Below the pieces are notes generated by a model. It made no database searches, was not told the DNA's origin, and worked only from the letters and a program-made list of their open reading frames with translations. Position numbers and translations under genes: made by a program. Shown here one piece after another: positions 7,795 through 16,801 of a stretch of 64,000 bases of DNA (position 1 is its first letter; the number at the start of each line of letters is the position of its first letter). This DNA comes from Yeosuana sp036525815 (lineage in GTDB: Bacteria; Bacteroidota; Bacteroidia; Flavobacteriales; Flavobacteriaceae), in assembly GCA_036525815.1 (NCBI GenBank), contig DATCZQ010000184.1, positions 60,337 through 124,336 on the forward strand, read 5' to 3'.

Positions 7795-8862
7795 ATGACG
7801 CTATCTGAATTAACCAATGATGCTATATTTCTATTAAAAGAGTTGATAGAAACCGAGTCGTTTTCGTCTGATGAAGACAAATCGGCATTGTTAATTGAAG
7901 ATTGGTTTAAACGTTATAAGGTAGACTATAAAAGGACAAAAAATAATGTATGGGCAGTTAATAAAAATTTTGATGAACGGAAACCAACCTTATTACTTAA
8001 TTCTCATCATGATACGGTAAAACCAAATGCTGCCTACACTAAAGATCCATTTAAAGCCATTGTTGAAGACGGGAAATTATACGGTTTAGGCAGTAATGAT
8101 GCGGGCGGATGTTTGGTGTCTTTAATAGCGTTGTTTACTTATTTTTATGATAAAATTGATTTAAAATACAATCTTGTTATAGTGGCTTCAGCTGAAGAAG
8201 AAAGTAGCGGACCAGATGGACTAAACAGTATGCTGCCAATTATACCGAAAGTGGACGTAGCTATTGTAGGAGAACCAACCTTAATGAATTTGGCAATAGC
8301 TGAAAAAGGATTGGTAGTATTTGATGCCAAAGTAACTGGTACACCAAGTCATGCCGCACATCCAAACGAAAATAATTGTATCTATAACACGATTAAAGTG
8401 TTACAATGGTTTAAGGACTTTAAGTTTGAAAAATCATCTGAAGTTTTGGGCGATGTTAAATTAACGGTGACGCAGATTAATGGAGGAACGCAGCATAATG
8501 TGGTGCCTGCAGAAGTTGATTTGGTAATTGATGTTCGCGTCAATGATAAATACACCAATAAAGAAGTTGCTGAAATATTGCAAAAGCTGGCACCTTGCAG
8601 CAGTATTACGCCACGAAGTTTAAGATTGAATTCATCATCAATTCCTGTTAATCACGAGTTGGTAAAAGCAGGAATAGCCATTGGCAGAAGTACCTATGGA
8701 TCACCAACATTATCTGATCAGGCTGTTTTAACCTGTCCGTCCTTGAAATTAGGTCCAGGTGATAGTACGCGCTCACATTCAGCTGATGAATTTATTTATA
8801 TCAATGAAATTGAAGAAGGCATAAAAATTTATGTTGAATTGTTGAATCGAGTCATCGCATAA
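7795..8862 (+). CDS. argE': M20-family deacylase, probable N-succinylcitrulline desuccinylase
   Basis: A 355-residue M20 zinc peptidase-fold enzyme. Metal-site elements are visible in order: NSHHDTV, GSNDAGG, SAEEES, VGEPT and the C-terminal RSHSADEF. In the succinyl pathway, carbamoylation precedes deacylation, so the enzyme should release citrulline from N-succinylcitrulline for ArgG. This substrate is inferred from the ArgF' type in the same operon. The start lies one base after the argB stop codon. Confidence 0.85.
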   Translation: MTLSELTNDAIFLLKELIETESFSSDEDKSALLIEDWFKRYKVDYKRTKNNVWAVNKNFDERKPTLLLNSHHDTVKPNAAYTKDPFKAIVEDGKLYGLGSNDAGGCLVSLIALFTYFYDKIDLKYNLVIVASAEEESSGPDGLNSMLPIIPKVDVAIVGEPTLMNLAIAEKGLVVFDAKVTGTPSHAAHPNENNCIYNTIKVLQWFKDFKFEKSSEVLGDVKLTVTQINGGTQHNVVPAEVDLVIDVRVNDKYTNKEVAEILQKLAPCSSITPRSLRLNSSSIPVNHELVKAGIAIGRSTYGSPTLSDQAVLTCPSLKLGPGDSTRSHSADEFIYINEIEEGIKIYVELLNRVIA

Positions 8863-8897
8863 ACAACTCAACGAATAAACACATAAACATTAACGAA

Positions 8898-10172
8898 ATG
8901 AAACTCTGGGACAAAGGCATATCAATAGATAAAAGAATTGAACAATTTACTGTTGGAAATGACAGAGAGATTGATATTCATATCGCGAAGTACGATGTCA
9001 TTGCATCCAGAGCGCATGCTAAAATGCTCAAGAAAATTGGGATTCTTACGGCAAATGAATTGGTAGAATTGCTAACGGGTTTAAAAAAACTTGAAGACCA
9101 AATAGATAACGGCACCTTTGTAATTGAGGCACAGTTTGAAGATGTACATTCTAAAATCGAGTTCGAGCTTACTAAAACCTTAGGAGATGTAGGGAAAAAA
9201 ATCCATACAGCGCGTTCAAGAAACGATCAGGTTTTAGTGGCATTGCAATTATATTACAAAGAGAATTTAGGCACTGTAAAACTCAAAACACAAAGCCTTT
9301 TTGAAACTCTTTTAGGATTAGCAGATAGGTATAAAGACAAAGTGCTGCCCGGATACACCCATCTTCAGGTGGCAATGCCATCATCATTTGGGTTGTGGTT
9401 TTCAGCCTATGCTGAGGTGCTGATCGATGATGTCTATTTATTAAATGCCGCTTTAAAAACAGTGGATCAAAATCCATTAGGTTCTGCTGCCGGTTATGGA
9501 AGTTCCTTTCCTATAGATAGAGAATTGACTACCAAAGACATGAATTTTTCAACCCTAAAATACAATGTGGTAGCGGCTCAAATGAGCCGAGGTAAAAGTG
9601 AACGCACCATTGCTGCAGGTTTAGGCGGTTTATGCAATACACTCTCACGTTTTGCCATGGATATATGTTTGTATATGAGTCAGAATTTTGGGTTTATTTC
9701 TTTTCCAGATGAATTAACAACAGGTAGTAGTATTATGCCGCATAAAAAGAATCCGGATGTGTTTGAATTGATTCGTGGTAAGTGCAACAAAATACAGGCT
9801 TTACAAACCGAAATGTTATTAATCACTAACAATTTACCAAGTGGTTACCACAGAGATTTTCAGTTGTTAAAGGAGAATATGATTGCTGCTTTTGAAGAGG
9901 TAAAAGACATTCTGGATATTTTTAATTACTCCATTCAACAAATTATCGTGAAAGATGTTGATGTTCATAATGACTTATATAAATACCTTTTTACAGTAGA
10001 TAATATAAATAGCTTGGTAGTTGAAGGCCAAAGTTTCAGAGAAGCCTATCAAAAAATTGGTGGACAAGTACAAGAGGGCACTTACAAACCTGATATCTCA
10101 AAAAAGCACACCCATGTAGGCAGTATTCATAACTTATGTTTAGATAAGATTAGGGCTAAGTTTCCATTATAG
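8898..10172 (+). CDS. argH: Argininosuccinate lyase
   Basis: A 424-residue enzyme of the fumarase/aspartase superfamily that cleaves argininosuccinate to arginine and fumarate. The signature GSSIMPHKKNPD is intact, and HTARSRNDQV and QVAMPSSFG are the substrate-binding segments. It is the last gene of the arginine operon, 35 bases after argE'. No strong terminator follows; an AT-rich palindrome at about 10189-10206 is weak. Confidence 0.95.
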   Translation: MKLWDKGISIDKRIEQFTVGNDREIDIHIAKYDVIASRAHAKMLKKIGILTANELVELLTGLKKLEDQIDNGTFVIEAQFEDVHSKIEFELTKTLGDVGKKIHTARSRNDQVLVALQLYYKENLGTVKLKTQSLFETLLGLADRYKDKVLPGYTHLQVAMPSSFGLWFSAYAEVLIDDVYLLNAALKTVDQNPLGSAAGYGSSFPIDRELTTKDMNFSTLKYNVVAAQMSRGKSERTIAAGLGGLCNTLSRFAMDICLYMSQNFGFISFPDELTTGSSIMPHKKNPDVFELIRGKCNKIQALQTEMLLITNNLPSGYHRDFQLLKENMIAAFEEVKDILDIFNYSIQQIIVKDVDVHNDLYKYLFTVDNINSLVVEGQSFREAYQKIGGQVQEGTYKPDISKKHTHVGSIHNLCLDKIRAKFPL

Positions 10173-10242
10173 TTAAGTTCTTTTTACTTTTTTTTTGTAC
10201 AAAAAACAATAACTAGCCAACATTTTTTTTACTTATCACAAA

Positions 10243-10275
10243 TTTGTTATGTTAGAGATAATCCTTTTACCTTTG
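10243..10275 (+). promoter_or_regulatory. Bacteroidetes-type promoter upstream of the SET-domain gene
   Basis: TTTG at 10243-10246, a 21-base spacer and TACCTTTG at 10268-10275 give an exact match to TTTG/TAnnTTTG. It is 40 bases before the ATG of the SET-domain gene. Confidence 0.7.
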
Positions 10276-10315
10276 ACTCATTCACATTTAAGAATTTTAA
10301 ACTTTAAATAAACTA

Positions 10316-10672
10316 ATGACCGATTTAGTTGAAGTAAAACCATCTCTACTCCATGGAAAAGGTGTTTTTGCATTGCGTAATATTGAAAAAGGAGAAGTAC
10401 TGGTTAAGAGCCATATGGCACTGATACATGTCAATGAAAATTTACCAGAAGTGTTGGCAACACTTCAATTTCCATGGACAGAAGAGTATGATGCCATTTG
10501 TATCAGTGATGCGGGTAGCTTTTTTAATCATAGCAGTTCACCAAATGCCGAAGTTAAAACGCGAGATTTTGATAATTTAATTCAAACTTTTATTGCGAAA
10601 ACGGCTGTTGTTAAAGGAACCGAAATTACTATTTACTACAACGATGCTTTTGAGGATTTTGTTAAAGGTTAG
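10316..10672 (+). CDS. Minimal SET-domain protein (probable protein lysine methyltransferase)
   Basis: A 118-residue protein consisting only of a SET domain. HGKGVFALRNIEKGEVL is the N-terminal SET motif, SFFNHSSSPNAEVKT carries the NHS catalytic and SAM-binding motif, and GTEITIYYND is the C-terminal motif. SET enzymes methylate lysines using SAM. Such small bacterial SET proteins are common but their targets are mostly unknown. It has its own exact promoter and stands alone between argH and an acyltransferase gene. Confidence 0.85.
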   Translation: MTDLVEVKPSLLHGKGVFALRNIEKGEVLVKSHMALIHVNENLPEVLATLQFPWTEEYDAICISDAGSFFNHSSSPNAEVKTRDFDNLIQTFIAKTAVVKGTEITIYYNDAFEDFVKG

Positions 10673-10781
10673 AACCAAATTTAAGTAGATTTAATATTTG
10701 AGTAAAGTTCGTATATGCACTAAGATAATGTAATAAAATTAGTTAACTTGCTTTATAACTCTAATTTGTTTTGAAAAATAA

Positions 10782-11858
10782 ATGCCTGATAAAAACACGG
10801 CTGAATTTTTAGGTTACCTGCATAGTTTTAGAGGTCTTGCTATTTTAAAAATTGTATTTGGGCATGCGGTTGCAGCAGCCTGTATTGGTGCTTATGGCGT
10901 TTTTGATATTTCAAAACCAATACTGATAATAAGTGAAGTGTTTTACCATGATAGCACCCTTTACTTTGCTATGATTTCGGGGTTGTTGTTTTCAAAAATT
11001 TTAAAACCAAGAGGTTATTTTAAATTTTATAAGAGTAAGTTAAAACACATTGTCCTGCCTTATTTGTTTTTTACTGTGGTACTGACGCTTATTAAAATAA
11101 ATTTGAGTCAGATTTCAAGTTTTCAAGATGGGTTTCAACTTGTGGTATCAAAAGTCTGGATGAATTTTATTTTTGGAAAAGCCAATTTTGCCTTGTGGTA
11201 CATTCCTGTTTTATTTTTTCTTTATTTAGTGACGCCGGTGTTAGAATTCCTTCAAAGAAAGAATTCAATAACCAAAACACTATTCTTTTTAATTATAATA
11301 ACACCACTTTTTATATCAAGAATTCAAAATTTGACGGAGTATCGTTTAAGTATTGAAACCATGATTTATTTTACCGGTGCTTATGCCTTAGGAATGTTTT
11401 TGGGTGTTGATTTAAACAAGAAATTAAGTTGGCTTAAAAAACATAAAAGTCTGTTTGGCTTAATAGGGTTTATTAGTTCGGCTTTCTTGTTTTATTTTTA
11501 TATTCATGATATCGATTATTTAGGAATAGTGTCTCTTAAAGAAACGGTTTTCTATATTCAGAAAATTAGTTTTGCAATCGTTTTTATTTTGTTGTTAAAA
11601 AGTCTTGAGGATAAACAACCTCAATGGTTAAAACCTATAGCAAGTGAATCTTTCTCAATTTATTTTATTCATGGGTCTATTCTATATGGTATATCTCCAT
11701 GGTTTACATTTCTTTTAAAATCTAATACCATGAATCCGTGGAATGTGGTTTTGGGAGCTGTTATTCTTTTTTCCTTAGTCCTGTTGATATGCATAGTCAT
11801 GGTTGTTGTTTCTAAAAAACTTTTTGGGAAATATTCAAGAATGATTGTTGGGGCCTAA
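10782..11858 (+). CDS. Acyltransferase 3 family integral membrane protein
   Basis: A 358-residue polytopic membrane protein. YLHSFRGLAILKIVFGHA at the N-terminus has the Arg-Gly and His of acyltransferase family 3 (PF01757), and roughly ten hydrophobic segments follow. These enzymes acylate sugars, lipids or peptidoglycan at the cytoplasmic membrane. No gene nearby names the substrate, although the chromosomal neighbour is a DoxX-like membrane protein. Function beyond the family is unknown. Confidence 0.8.
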   Translation: MPDKNTAEFLGYLHSFRGLAILKIVFGHAVAAACIGAYGVFDISKPILIISEVFYHDSTLYFAMISGLLFSKILKPRGYFKFYKSKLKHIVLPYLFFTVVLTLIKINLSQISSFQDGFQLVVSKVWMNFIFGKANFALWYIPVLFFLYLVTPVLEFLQRKNSITKTLFFLIIITPLFISRIQNLTEYRLSIETMIYFTGAYALGMFLGVDLNKKLSWLKKHKSLFGLIGFISSAFLFYFYIHDIDYLGIVSLKETVFYIQKISFAIVFILLLKSLEDKQPQWLKPIASESFSIYFIHGSILYGISPWFTFLLKSNTMNPWNVVLGAVILFSLVLLICIVMVVVSKKLFGKYSRMIVGA

Positions 11859-11966
11859 TTTGTTAAAAAAAATAATAAACCCCACTGTAGTTCCAAAAAC
11901 TATTTTTTTTAATAAATTTCAGCAATAATTTAATAAAAGTTTGACTTATAAAATAATAGATATCAT

Positions 11967-12395
11967 ATGAAAATTAAAGAGCAAATTTCAAACAACCATA
12001 TTCTGGCAATCACCATAGGACTGGTTTATTTGTGGTTTGGTGGTTTAAAGTTTTTCCCAGGCTTAAGTCCGGCTGAAGATTTGGCTAAAAACACTATAGA
12101 GGTCCTGACTTTTGGCTTTATTCCAACTAATATTGCCATTATTTTACTGGCCATTTGGGAAACTTTTATTGGGGCCTTTTTAATTTTAAATATGTTTAGA
12201 AAGCCCGTAATTATTTTGGCTTTAGTACATATGGTTTTGACATTTACACCATTTATATTTTTTCCAAATCAGTCATTTAATAATTCACCTTTGGTATTTA
12301 CCTTATTAGGGCAGTATATTTTTAAGAATGTCATTATTATTGGAGCCCTTTTAACTTTGTATAAACAGCCTTTTTCTGTAAAAAGGATACTATAA
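11967..12395 (+). CDS. DoxX/DUF417-like small membrane protein
   Basis: A 142-residue protein with four hydrophobic segments. The opening ITIGLVYLWFGGLKFFPG and the following SPAEDLAK resemble DoxX or YkgB (DUF417) proteins, whose roles are poorly defined and often linked to redox stress. It has the length of the family. It is followed immediately by a hairpin terminator facing the leu genes. Confidence 0.6.
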   Translation: MKIKEQISNNHILAITIGLVYLWFGGLKFFPGLSPAEDLAKNTIEVLTFGFIPTNIAIILLAIWETFIGAFLILNMFRKPVIILALVHMVLTFTPFIFFPNQSFNNSPLVFTLLGQYIFKNVIIIGALLTLYKQPFSVKRIL

Positions 12396-12396
12396 G

Positions 12397-12423
12397 AAAA
12401 GAGCATCTTGAGAATGCTCTTTT
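12397..12423. terminator. Bidirectional terminator between DoxX-like gene and leuB
   Basis: AAAAGAGCAT pairs with ATGCTCTTTT around a seven-base loop, with T or A runs at both edges. It can end transcription of the DoxX-like gene on the plus strand and of leuA-leuB on the minus strand. Confidence 0.8.
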
Positions 12424-12466
12424 ATAATCCATAATATTTATTGGTTTGCGTGACTAACTCAAATAT

Positions 12467-13585
12467 TTAAATGATTGTGGACTGTCCTAGATGTATGTTT
12501 CTGAAATTTAAATTAGTTTCTTCAGGGTGGTTAATAAAATCTTCTATAAAATCACCAACCTTACTTGTTGAGATATTATCATATTTTGTATTTAGATCTG
12601 GCGTTGTAATATGCAGTTTTAAAGATTTTTTAATGGCTTTTCTAATTAAAGCGGCTTCATCTAACAATCCAAAATGATCCAATAACATGGTAGCGGATAA
12701 AATGGAGGCAATAGGGTTAGCAATACCTTTATCAGTAGCTTTGGAGTAAGCCCCATGAATAGGTTCAAACATAGCATATTTAGGTCCTAATGAGGCCGAG
12801 GCTAATAAACCAATAGAGCCCACAATAACACTTGCTTCTTCAGACAGAATATCACCAAACATGTTTTCAGTTAAAATAACATCAAACTGTCTTGGATTTA
12901 AAATAAGTTGCATGGCAGCATTATCTATATAAAAGAAATCTAAAGTGACATCTGGATATTGAGGTGCCATCTCCATGATCACTTTACGCCAAAGCCTAGA
13001 GCTTGCAAGAACATTAGCCTTGTCAACTAAAGTAAGTTTTCGTTTTCTTGACTGAGCTGCTTTAAACGCTAAATGAGCAATGCGTTCGATCTCAAAACGA
13101 TTATACTGACAAACGTCAGAAGCTGATTGTCCATCTTCACTTAAAGTTTTTTCGCCATAATAAATGCCAGCACTTAATTCACGATAAATTATAATGTCAG
13201 TATCTTTAATGCACTTATTTTTTAAAGGGGAATGATTTAAGAGGTCTTCATAAGCAATAACCGGTCTTATGTTAGCAAACAAATCAAGTTCTTTACGCAA
13301 TCTTAAAAGGCCTTGTTCTGGTCTTACTTTGGCATCGGGGTCAAAATTATATTTAGGTTCTCCAATGGCTCCAAAAAGAATGGCATCTGCTTTTTTACAT
13401 ATTGAAAGTGTCTCTTCTGGTAGAGCGGTTTCTGTGTTTTTAATAGCTGCACCACCAATTAACCCATATTCAAAAGTAAATATGTGACCAAACTCCATGG
13501 CAATGGCTTTTAAAACTTTTACAGCTTGGGAAGTAACTTCTGGCCCAATGCCATCACCAGGTAAAACGGCAATATGTAGTGTCAT
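12467..13585 (-). CDS. leuB: 3-isopropylmalate dehydrogenase
   Basis: A 372-residue beta-decarboxylating dehydrogenase. The start LPGDGIGPEVT, the substrate helix RPEQGLLRLRKELDLFANIRP and the C-terminal EPIHGAYSKATDKGIANP are hallmarks of LeuB, which turns 3-isopropylmalate into 2-oxoisocaproate with NAD and a divalent metal. It lies 15 bases after leuA on the minus strand, forming a two-gene operon. leuC, leuD and the ilv genes are not in the window. Confidence 0.93.
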   Translation of the reverse strand: MTLHIAVLPGDGIGPEVTSQAVKVLKAIAMEFGHIFTFEYGLIGGAAIKNTETALPEETLSICKKADAILFGAIGEPKYNFDPDAKVRPEQGLLRLRKELDLFANIRPVIAYEDLLNHSPLKNKCIKDTDIIIYRELSAGIYYGEKTLSEDGQSASDVCQYNRFEIERIAHLAFKAAQSRKRKLTLVDKANVLASSRLWRKVIMEMAPQYPDVTLDFFYIDNAAMQLILNPRQFDVILTENMFGDILSEEASVIVGSIGLLASASLGPKYAMFEPIHGAYSKATDKGIANPIASILSATMLLDHFGLLDEAALIRKAIKKSLKLHITTPDLNTKYDNISTSKVGDFIEDFINHPEETNLNFRNIHLGQSTII

Positions 13586-13600
13586 TTTTTTATTATACGT

Positions 13601-14776
13601 TTATGCTGAAATAATTTCCTTATACACTATGCTAGACTCTATTATTTGATGGATATCTGAATCATCTACTTCTTTCTTTTTATCAGCAAAATCTAAAAAG
13701 TTAGAATAAATTTCATCCAGTTGTAATTTCGTTAATTCATAACCAATATTTTTAGCTCTGTAAGCCAAAGCAGCTCTTCCACTCCTGGCCGTTAAAACAA
13801 TGGATGATTCGGTAACACCCACATCTTTTGGATCAATGATTTCATAGGTTTCCCGGTTTTTAATCACCCCATCCTGATGAATACCAGAACTATGAGCAAA
13901 AGCATTGGCACCAACGATAGCTTTATTTGGTTGTGTGTAAATACCCATACTATCAGAGACTAAGTGGCTAATACCATAAAGCATTTCTGTTTTAATATTA
14001 GTGTCTAATTTTAAATATGGGTGTTGTTTTAATATCATGACAACTTCTTCAAGAGCGGTGTTTCCAGCGCGTTCGCCTATTCCATTAATGGTACATTCAA
14101 TTTGTCTAGCACCGTTAATGACCCCTTCAATTGAATTGGCCGTTGCTAAACCTAAATCATTATGACAATGACAAGATAAAACAGCTTTTTCAATTCCTCT
14201 CACATTTTCTCTTAAATATTTGATTTTTGCCCCATATTCATGCGGTAAGCAATAACCCGTAGTGTCTGGGATATTTAGTACCGTTGCCCCAGCTTTAATA
14301 ACCGTTTCACAAACTCTGGCTAAATACTCATTGTCAGTTCTTCCCGCATCTTCAGCGTAAAATTCTACATCTTCAACGAAAGATTTGGCATATTTAACGG
14401 CTTCAAAAGCACGTTTTAAAATGTCTTCTTGATTTGATTTAAACTTAAATTTTATATGAGAATCTGAAGTGCCAATACCCGTATGAATTCTTGGTTTTTT
14501 AGCGTATTTCAAGGCTTCAGCAGCCACTTTTATGTCATTTTCAACAGATCTGGTTAGTCCACAAACGGTGGCATGTTTTATTAATTTTGATATGGCTTCA
14601 ACTGATTTGAAATCACCTGGACTTGAAACAGGAAAACCCGCTTCAATCACATCAACTCCTAATAAATCAAGCTGCTCAGCTATTATTAATTTTTGTTCTG
14701 TATTTAGTTTACAACCAGGAACTTGCTCTCCATCCCTCAACGTGGTATCAAAAATTTGTACGTTCTTATCTAACAT
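13601..14776 (-). CDS. leuA: 2-isopropylmalate synthase, short form without regulatory domain
   Basis: A 391-residue HMG-CoA lyase-like TIM barrel enzyme. FDTTLRDGEQVPG at the N-terminus, the metal-binding CHCHNDLGLA and the NGIGERAGN and AHSSGIHQDG motifs identify LeuA, which condenses acetyl-CoA with 2-oxoisovalerate. Canonical LeuA is about 510 residues with a C-terminal leucine-sensing domain; here the protein stops after the barrel and helical subdomains. Homocitrate or citramalate synthase is an alternative reading, but the leuB partner argues for leucine. No leucine-rich leader peptide was seen upstream. Confidence 0.85.
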   Translation of the reverse strand: MLDKNVQIFDTTLRDGEQVPGCKLNTEQKLIIAEQLDLLGVDVIEAGFPVSSPGDFKSVEAISKLIKHATVCGLTRSVENDIKVAAEALKYAKKPRIHTGIGTSDSHIKFKFKSNQEDILKRAFEAVKYAKSFVEDVEFYAEDAGRTDNEYLARVCETVIKAGATVLNIPDTTGYCLPHEYGAKIKYLRENVRGIEKAVLSCHCHNDLGLATANSIEGVINGARQIECTINGIGERAGNTALEEVVMILKQHPYLKLDTNIKTEMLYGISHLVSDSMGIYTQPNKAIVGANAFAHSSGIHQDGVIKNRETYEIIDPKDVGVTESSIVLTARSGRAALAYRAKNIGYELTKLQLDEIYSNFLDFADKKKEVDDSDIHQIIESSIVYKEIISA

Positions 14777-14924
14777 TTATTCAAATAAATTTTCTTATTG
14801 TATTACGAATGTATATTTTGGTTTCGTGAATTTAGAATTCAACATGTTTTTATTACGATGTTTAACCTATTTATAAGAAGTTTAATAAATTGTATTTCAG
14901 TTATTTAGTCTTATTTTTACAACT

Positions 14925-16475
14925 ATGACAAAAGAGCAAAAAGATAATCTGTTTGTGTTAATAAAATCACTGTCAAAATCAGAGAAGCGACAGTTTAAAC
15001 TTTATGTTGGTAGATTAGGGGTCAATGAAGATTCAAAATTTTTAACGCTCTTCAATATTTTAGAAAAACTTCCTTATTATGATGAATCTACTATTCTTAA
15101 AAAAGGCATTGTTAAAAAACAGCAATTGTCAAATTTAAAAGCACATTTATACAAACAAATTCTTATTAGTTTAAGACTTAATCCGTCACATCAAAATATT
15201 AGAATTCAGATCAGAGAGCAATTGGATTTTGCTACTATACTATATCATAAAGGATTATATAAGCAAAGTTTAAAAATTTTAGATAAGGCTAAAAGCTTAG
15301 CTATTGCTAATGAAGAAAAAAATATTGCTTATGAAATTGTGGAACTGGAAAAAGTTATTGAATCACAATATATTACCAGAAGTATAAGCAGTAGAGCTGA
15401 TGAATTAACCATACAAGCAAAAGAGCTAAGTCAGCAAAATGTTTTAGCTAGTAAATTGTCAAATTTATCGCTTCAGTTATATGGTTTATTTTTAAAAACA
15501 GGCTATGTTAAAAATGACAAAGAGAACAAAAGAATCACTAAATATTTTAATGACAGGCTTCCTAAATACGATATTAATACTTTAGGTTTTAGAGAGAAAT
15601 TATGGCTTTATAAAGCACATTTATGGTATAGTTTTTTGACACAGGATTTTTTGGCATGTTATAAATATTCATCAAAATGGGTGACTTTGTTTTATGATAA
15701 TCAAGACCAGATTGTTTTAAACCCTGTTTTTTTTCTAAAAGGGAATCATTACTTATTAGAGTCTTTATTCTATTTAAGGCATTATGAAAAATTTAAGTCA
15801 ACCTTGAATGAATTAGAAACCATAACTAAAGAGTCGTGGTTTCCATTAGATGACAATGTTGAAGGTTTAGCCTTCCTGTATGTTTATAATAACAAATTTA
15901 ATTTACATTTTATTGAAGGTAGTTTTCAAGAGGGTTTACCAATGATAAATGTGGTCTTGGAAAATTTAAAAAAATATCAAGATAGAATTGATGAGCACCA
16001 TGTCATGGTATTTTACTATAAAATTGCGAGTCTGTATTTTGGGGCAGGCGAAAATAAAAAATGCATCTTCTTTTTAGAAAAAATCATTGAAAATAAGTCA
16101 CTTGAAATGAGAGAGGACTTATTGTGCTTTGCCCGCATTTTAAACCTAGTGGCTCATTATGAAGCAGGTTTGGATTATAATTTGGAAGCGCTTATAAAAA
16201 GCACCTTTAAATTTTTAATTAAAATGGAGGATCTTTATGAGGTTCAGAAGGAAATCATCAAATTTTTGAGAAAATTAGGGGATATTTTTCCACATGAAGT
16301 TAAAGGTGAATTTGTTAAACTTCATGATAAATTGAAGGAGTTTGAAGAGGATCCTTATCAAAGTAGAGCCTTCTTGTATTTAGATATAATTTCATGGTTA
16401 GAATCAAAAATAGACAGTAAACCAATTGGATTAGTAATAAAAGAAAAATTTGAAGCGAATTTGCTGAGGAAATAA
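14925..16475 (+). CDS. Conserved hypothetical TPR-like helical protein
   Basis: A 516-residue soluble protein that I cannot assign. There is no signal peptide or membrane segment. It is almost entirely predicted alpha-helical, with repeated Leu/Tyr/Ala patterns such as GLYKQSLKILDKAKSLAIAN around residues 110-130, typical of TPR-like scaffolds. It is divergent from leuA and precedes the SAM riboswitch, and probably forms a single-gene unit. A weak -7 box (TATTTTTA) lies just before the ATG. No catalytic motif is visible. Confidence 0.6.
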   Translation: MTKEQKDNLFVLIKSLSKSEKRQFKLYVGRLGVNEDSKFLTLFNILEKLPYYDESTILKKGIVKKQQLSNLKAHLYKQILISLRLNPSHQNIRIQIREQLDFATILYHKGLYKQSLKILDKAKSLAIANEEKNIAYEIVELEKVIESQYITRSISSRADELTIQAKELSQQNVLASKLSNLSLQLYGLFLKTGYVKNDKENKRITKYFNDRLPKYDINTLGFREKLWLYKAHLWYSFLTQDFLACYKYSSKWVTLFYDNQDQIVLNPVFFLKGNHYLLESLFYLRHYEKFKSTLNELETITKESWFPLDDNVEGLAFLYVYNNKFNLHFIEGSFQEGLPMINVVLENLKKYQDRIDEHHVMVFYYKIASLYFGAGENKKCIFFLEKIIENKSLEMREDLLCFARILNLVAHYEAGLDYNLEALIKSTFKFLIKMEDLYEVQKEIIKFLRKLGDIFPHEVKGEFVKLHDKLKEFEEDPYQSRAFLYLDIISWLESKIDSKPIGLVIKEKFEANLLRK

Positions 16476-16567
16476 TAATTTTTCTTTTTTTTTTCGATAA
16501 AAATTAGGATTTTAAATTTTTCTAACTGAATATTTGTACTCACAAAGTTCAATAACTTATTGAAATG

Positions 16568-16680
16568 TTATCAAGAAAGGTGGAGGGATTAGACCCTGTG
16601 AAACCTTAGCAACCCTTTATTCGTAAAGAAGGTGCTAAATTCTACTTAAATAGTATTAATTGCTGTTTTAGATAGATAAC
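16568..16680 (+). ncRNA. SAM-I (S-box) riboswitch upstream of metY
   Basis: GTTATC at 16568-16573 and GATAAC at 16675-16680 form the P1 stem. Between them lie the conserved S-box core elements ATCAAGAAAGGTGGAGGGAT, GACCCTGTGAAACC, TTAGCAACCC and GAAGGTGCTAA. It controls the following methionine genes by sensing S-adenosylmethionine. A possible -7 box (AATATTTG) lies at 16530-16537. Confidence 0.93.
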
Positions 16681-16720
16681 TAGAAAAAAATTACCGGTTG
16701 TAATTTTATAGTTTCTTTTT
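16678..16720 (+). terminator. Riboswitch expression-platform terminator
   Basis: AACTA and AAAATTAC pair with GTAATTTT and TAGTT around a CGGTT loop, followed by TCTTTTT. The 5' arm begins inside the 3' strand of riboswitch P1, as expected of a SAM-controlled transcription terminator. It is AT-rich and therefore only moderately stable. Confidence 0.6.
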
Positions 16721-16801
16721 AACATTTTTCTATTAAGTACATCAATTTTGATGCATTTGACTTTTGTTTTAATATTTATTAACTCAAAAAAAACTAGAAA
16801 A

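Noticed and set aside
10189..10206. T-rich palindrome after argH as a terminator
   Set aside because: The stem is nearly all A-T with a GTAC centre, so stability would be too low for a confident call.
14777..14850. Possible leucine leader peptide upstream of leuA (minus strand)
   Set aside because: The only short frame (MLNSKFTKPKYTFVIQ) has a single Leu and no following terminator, so it does not look like a leucine leader.
14532..14876. 114-codon plus-strand frame over the leuA start
   Set aside because: It is antisense to the conserved LeuA barrel and shows no motif.
16748..16801. Upstream in-frame ATG extension of metY
   Set aside because: The added 18 residues are hydrophobic, lie immediately after the riboswitch terminator and are absent from the family.
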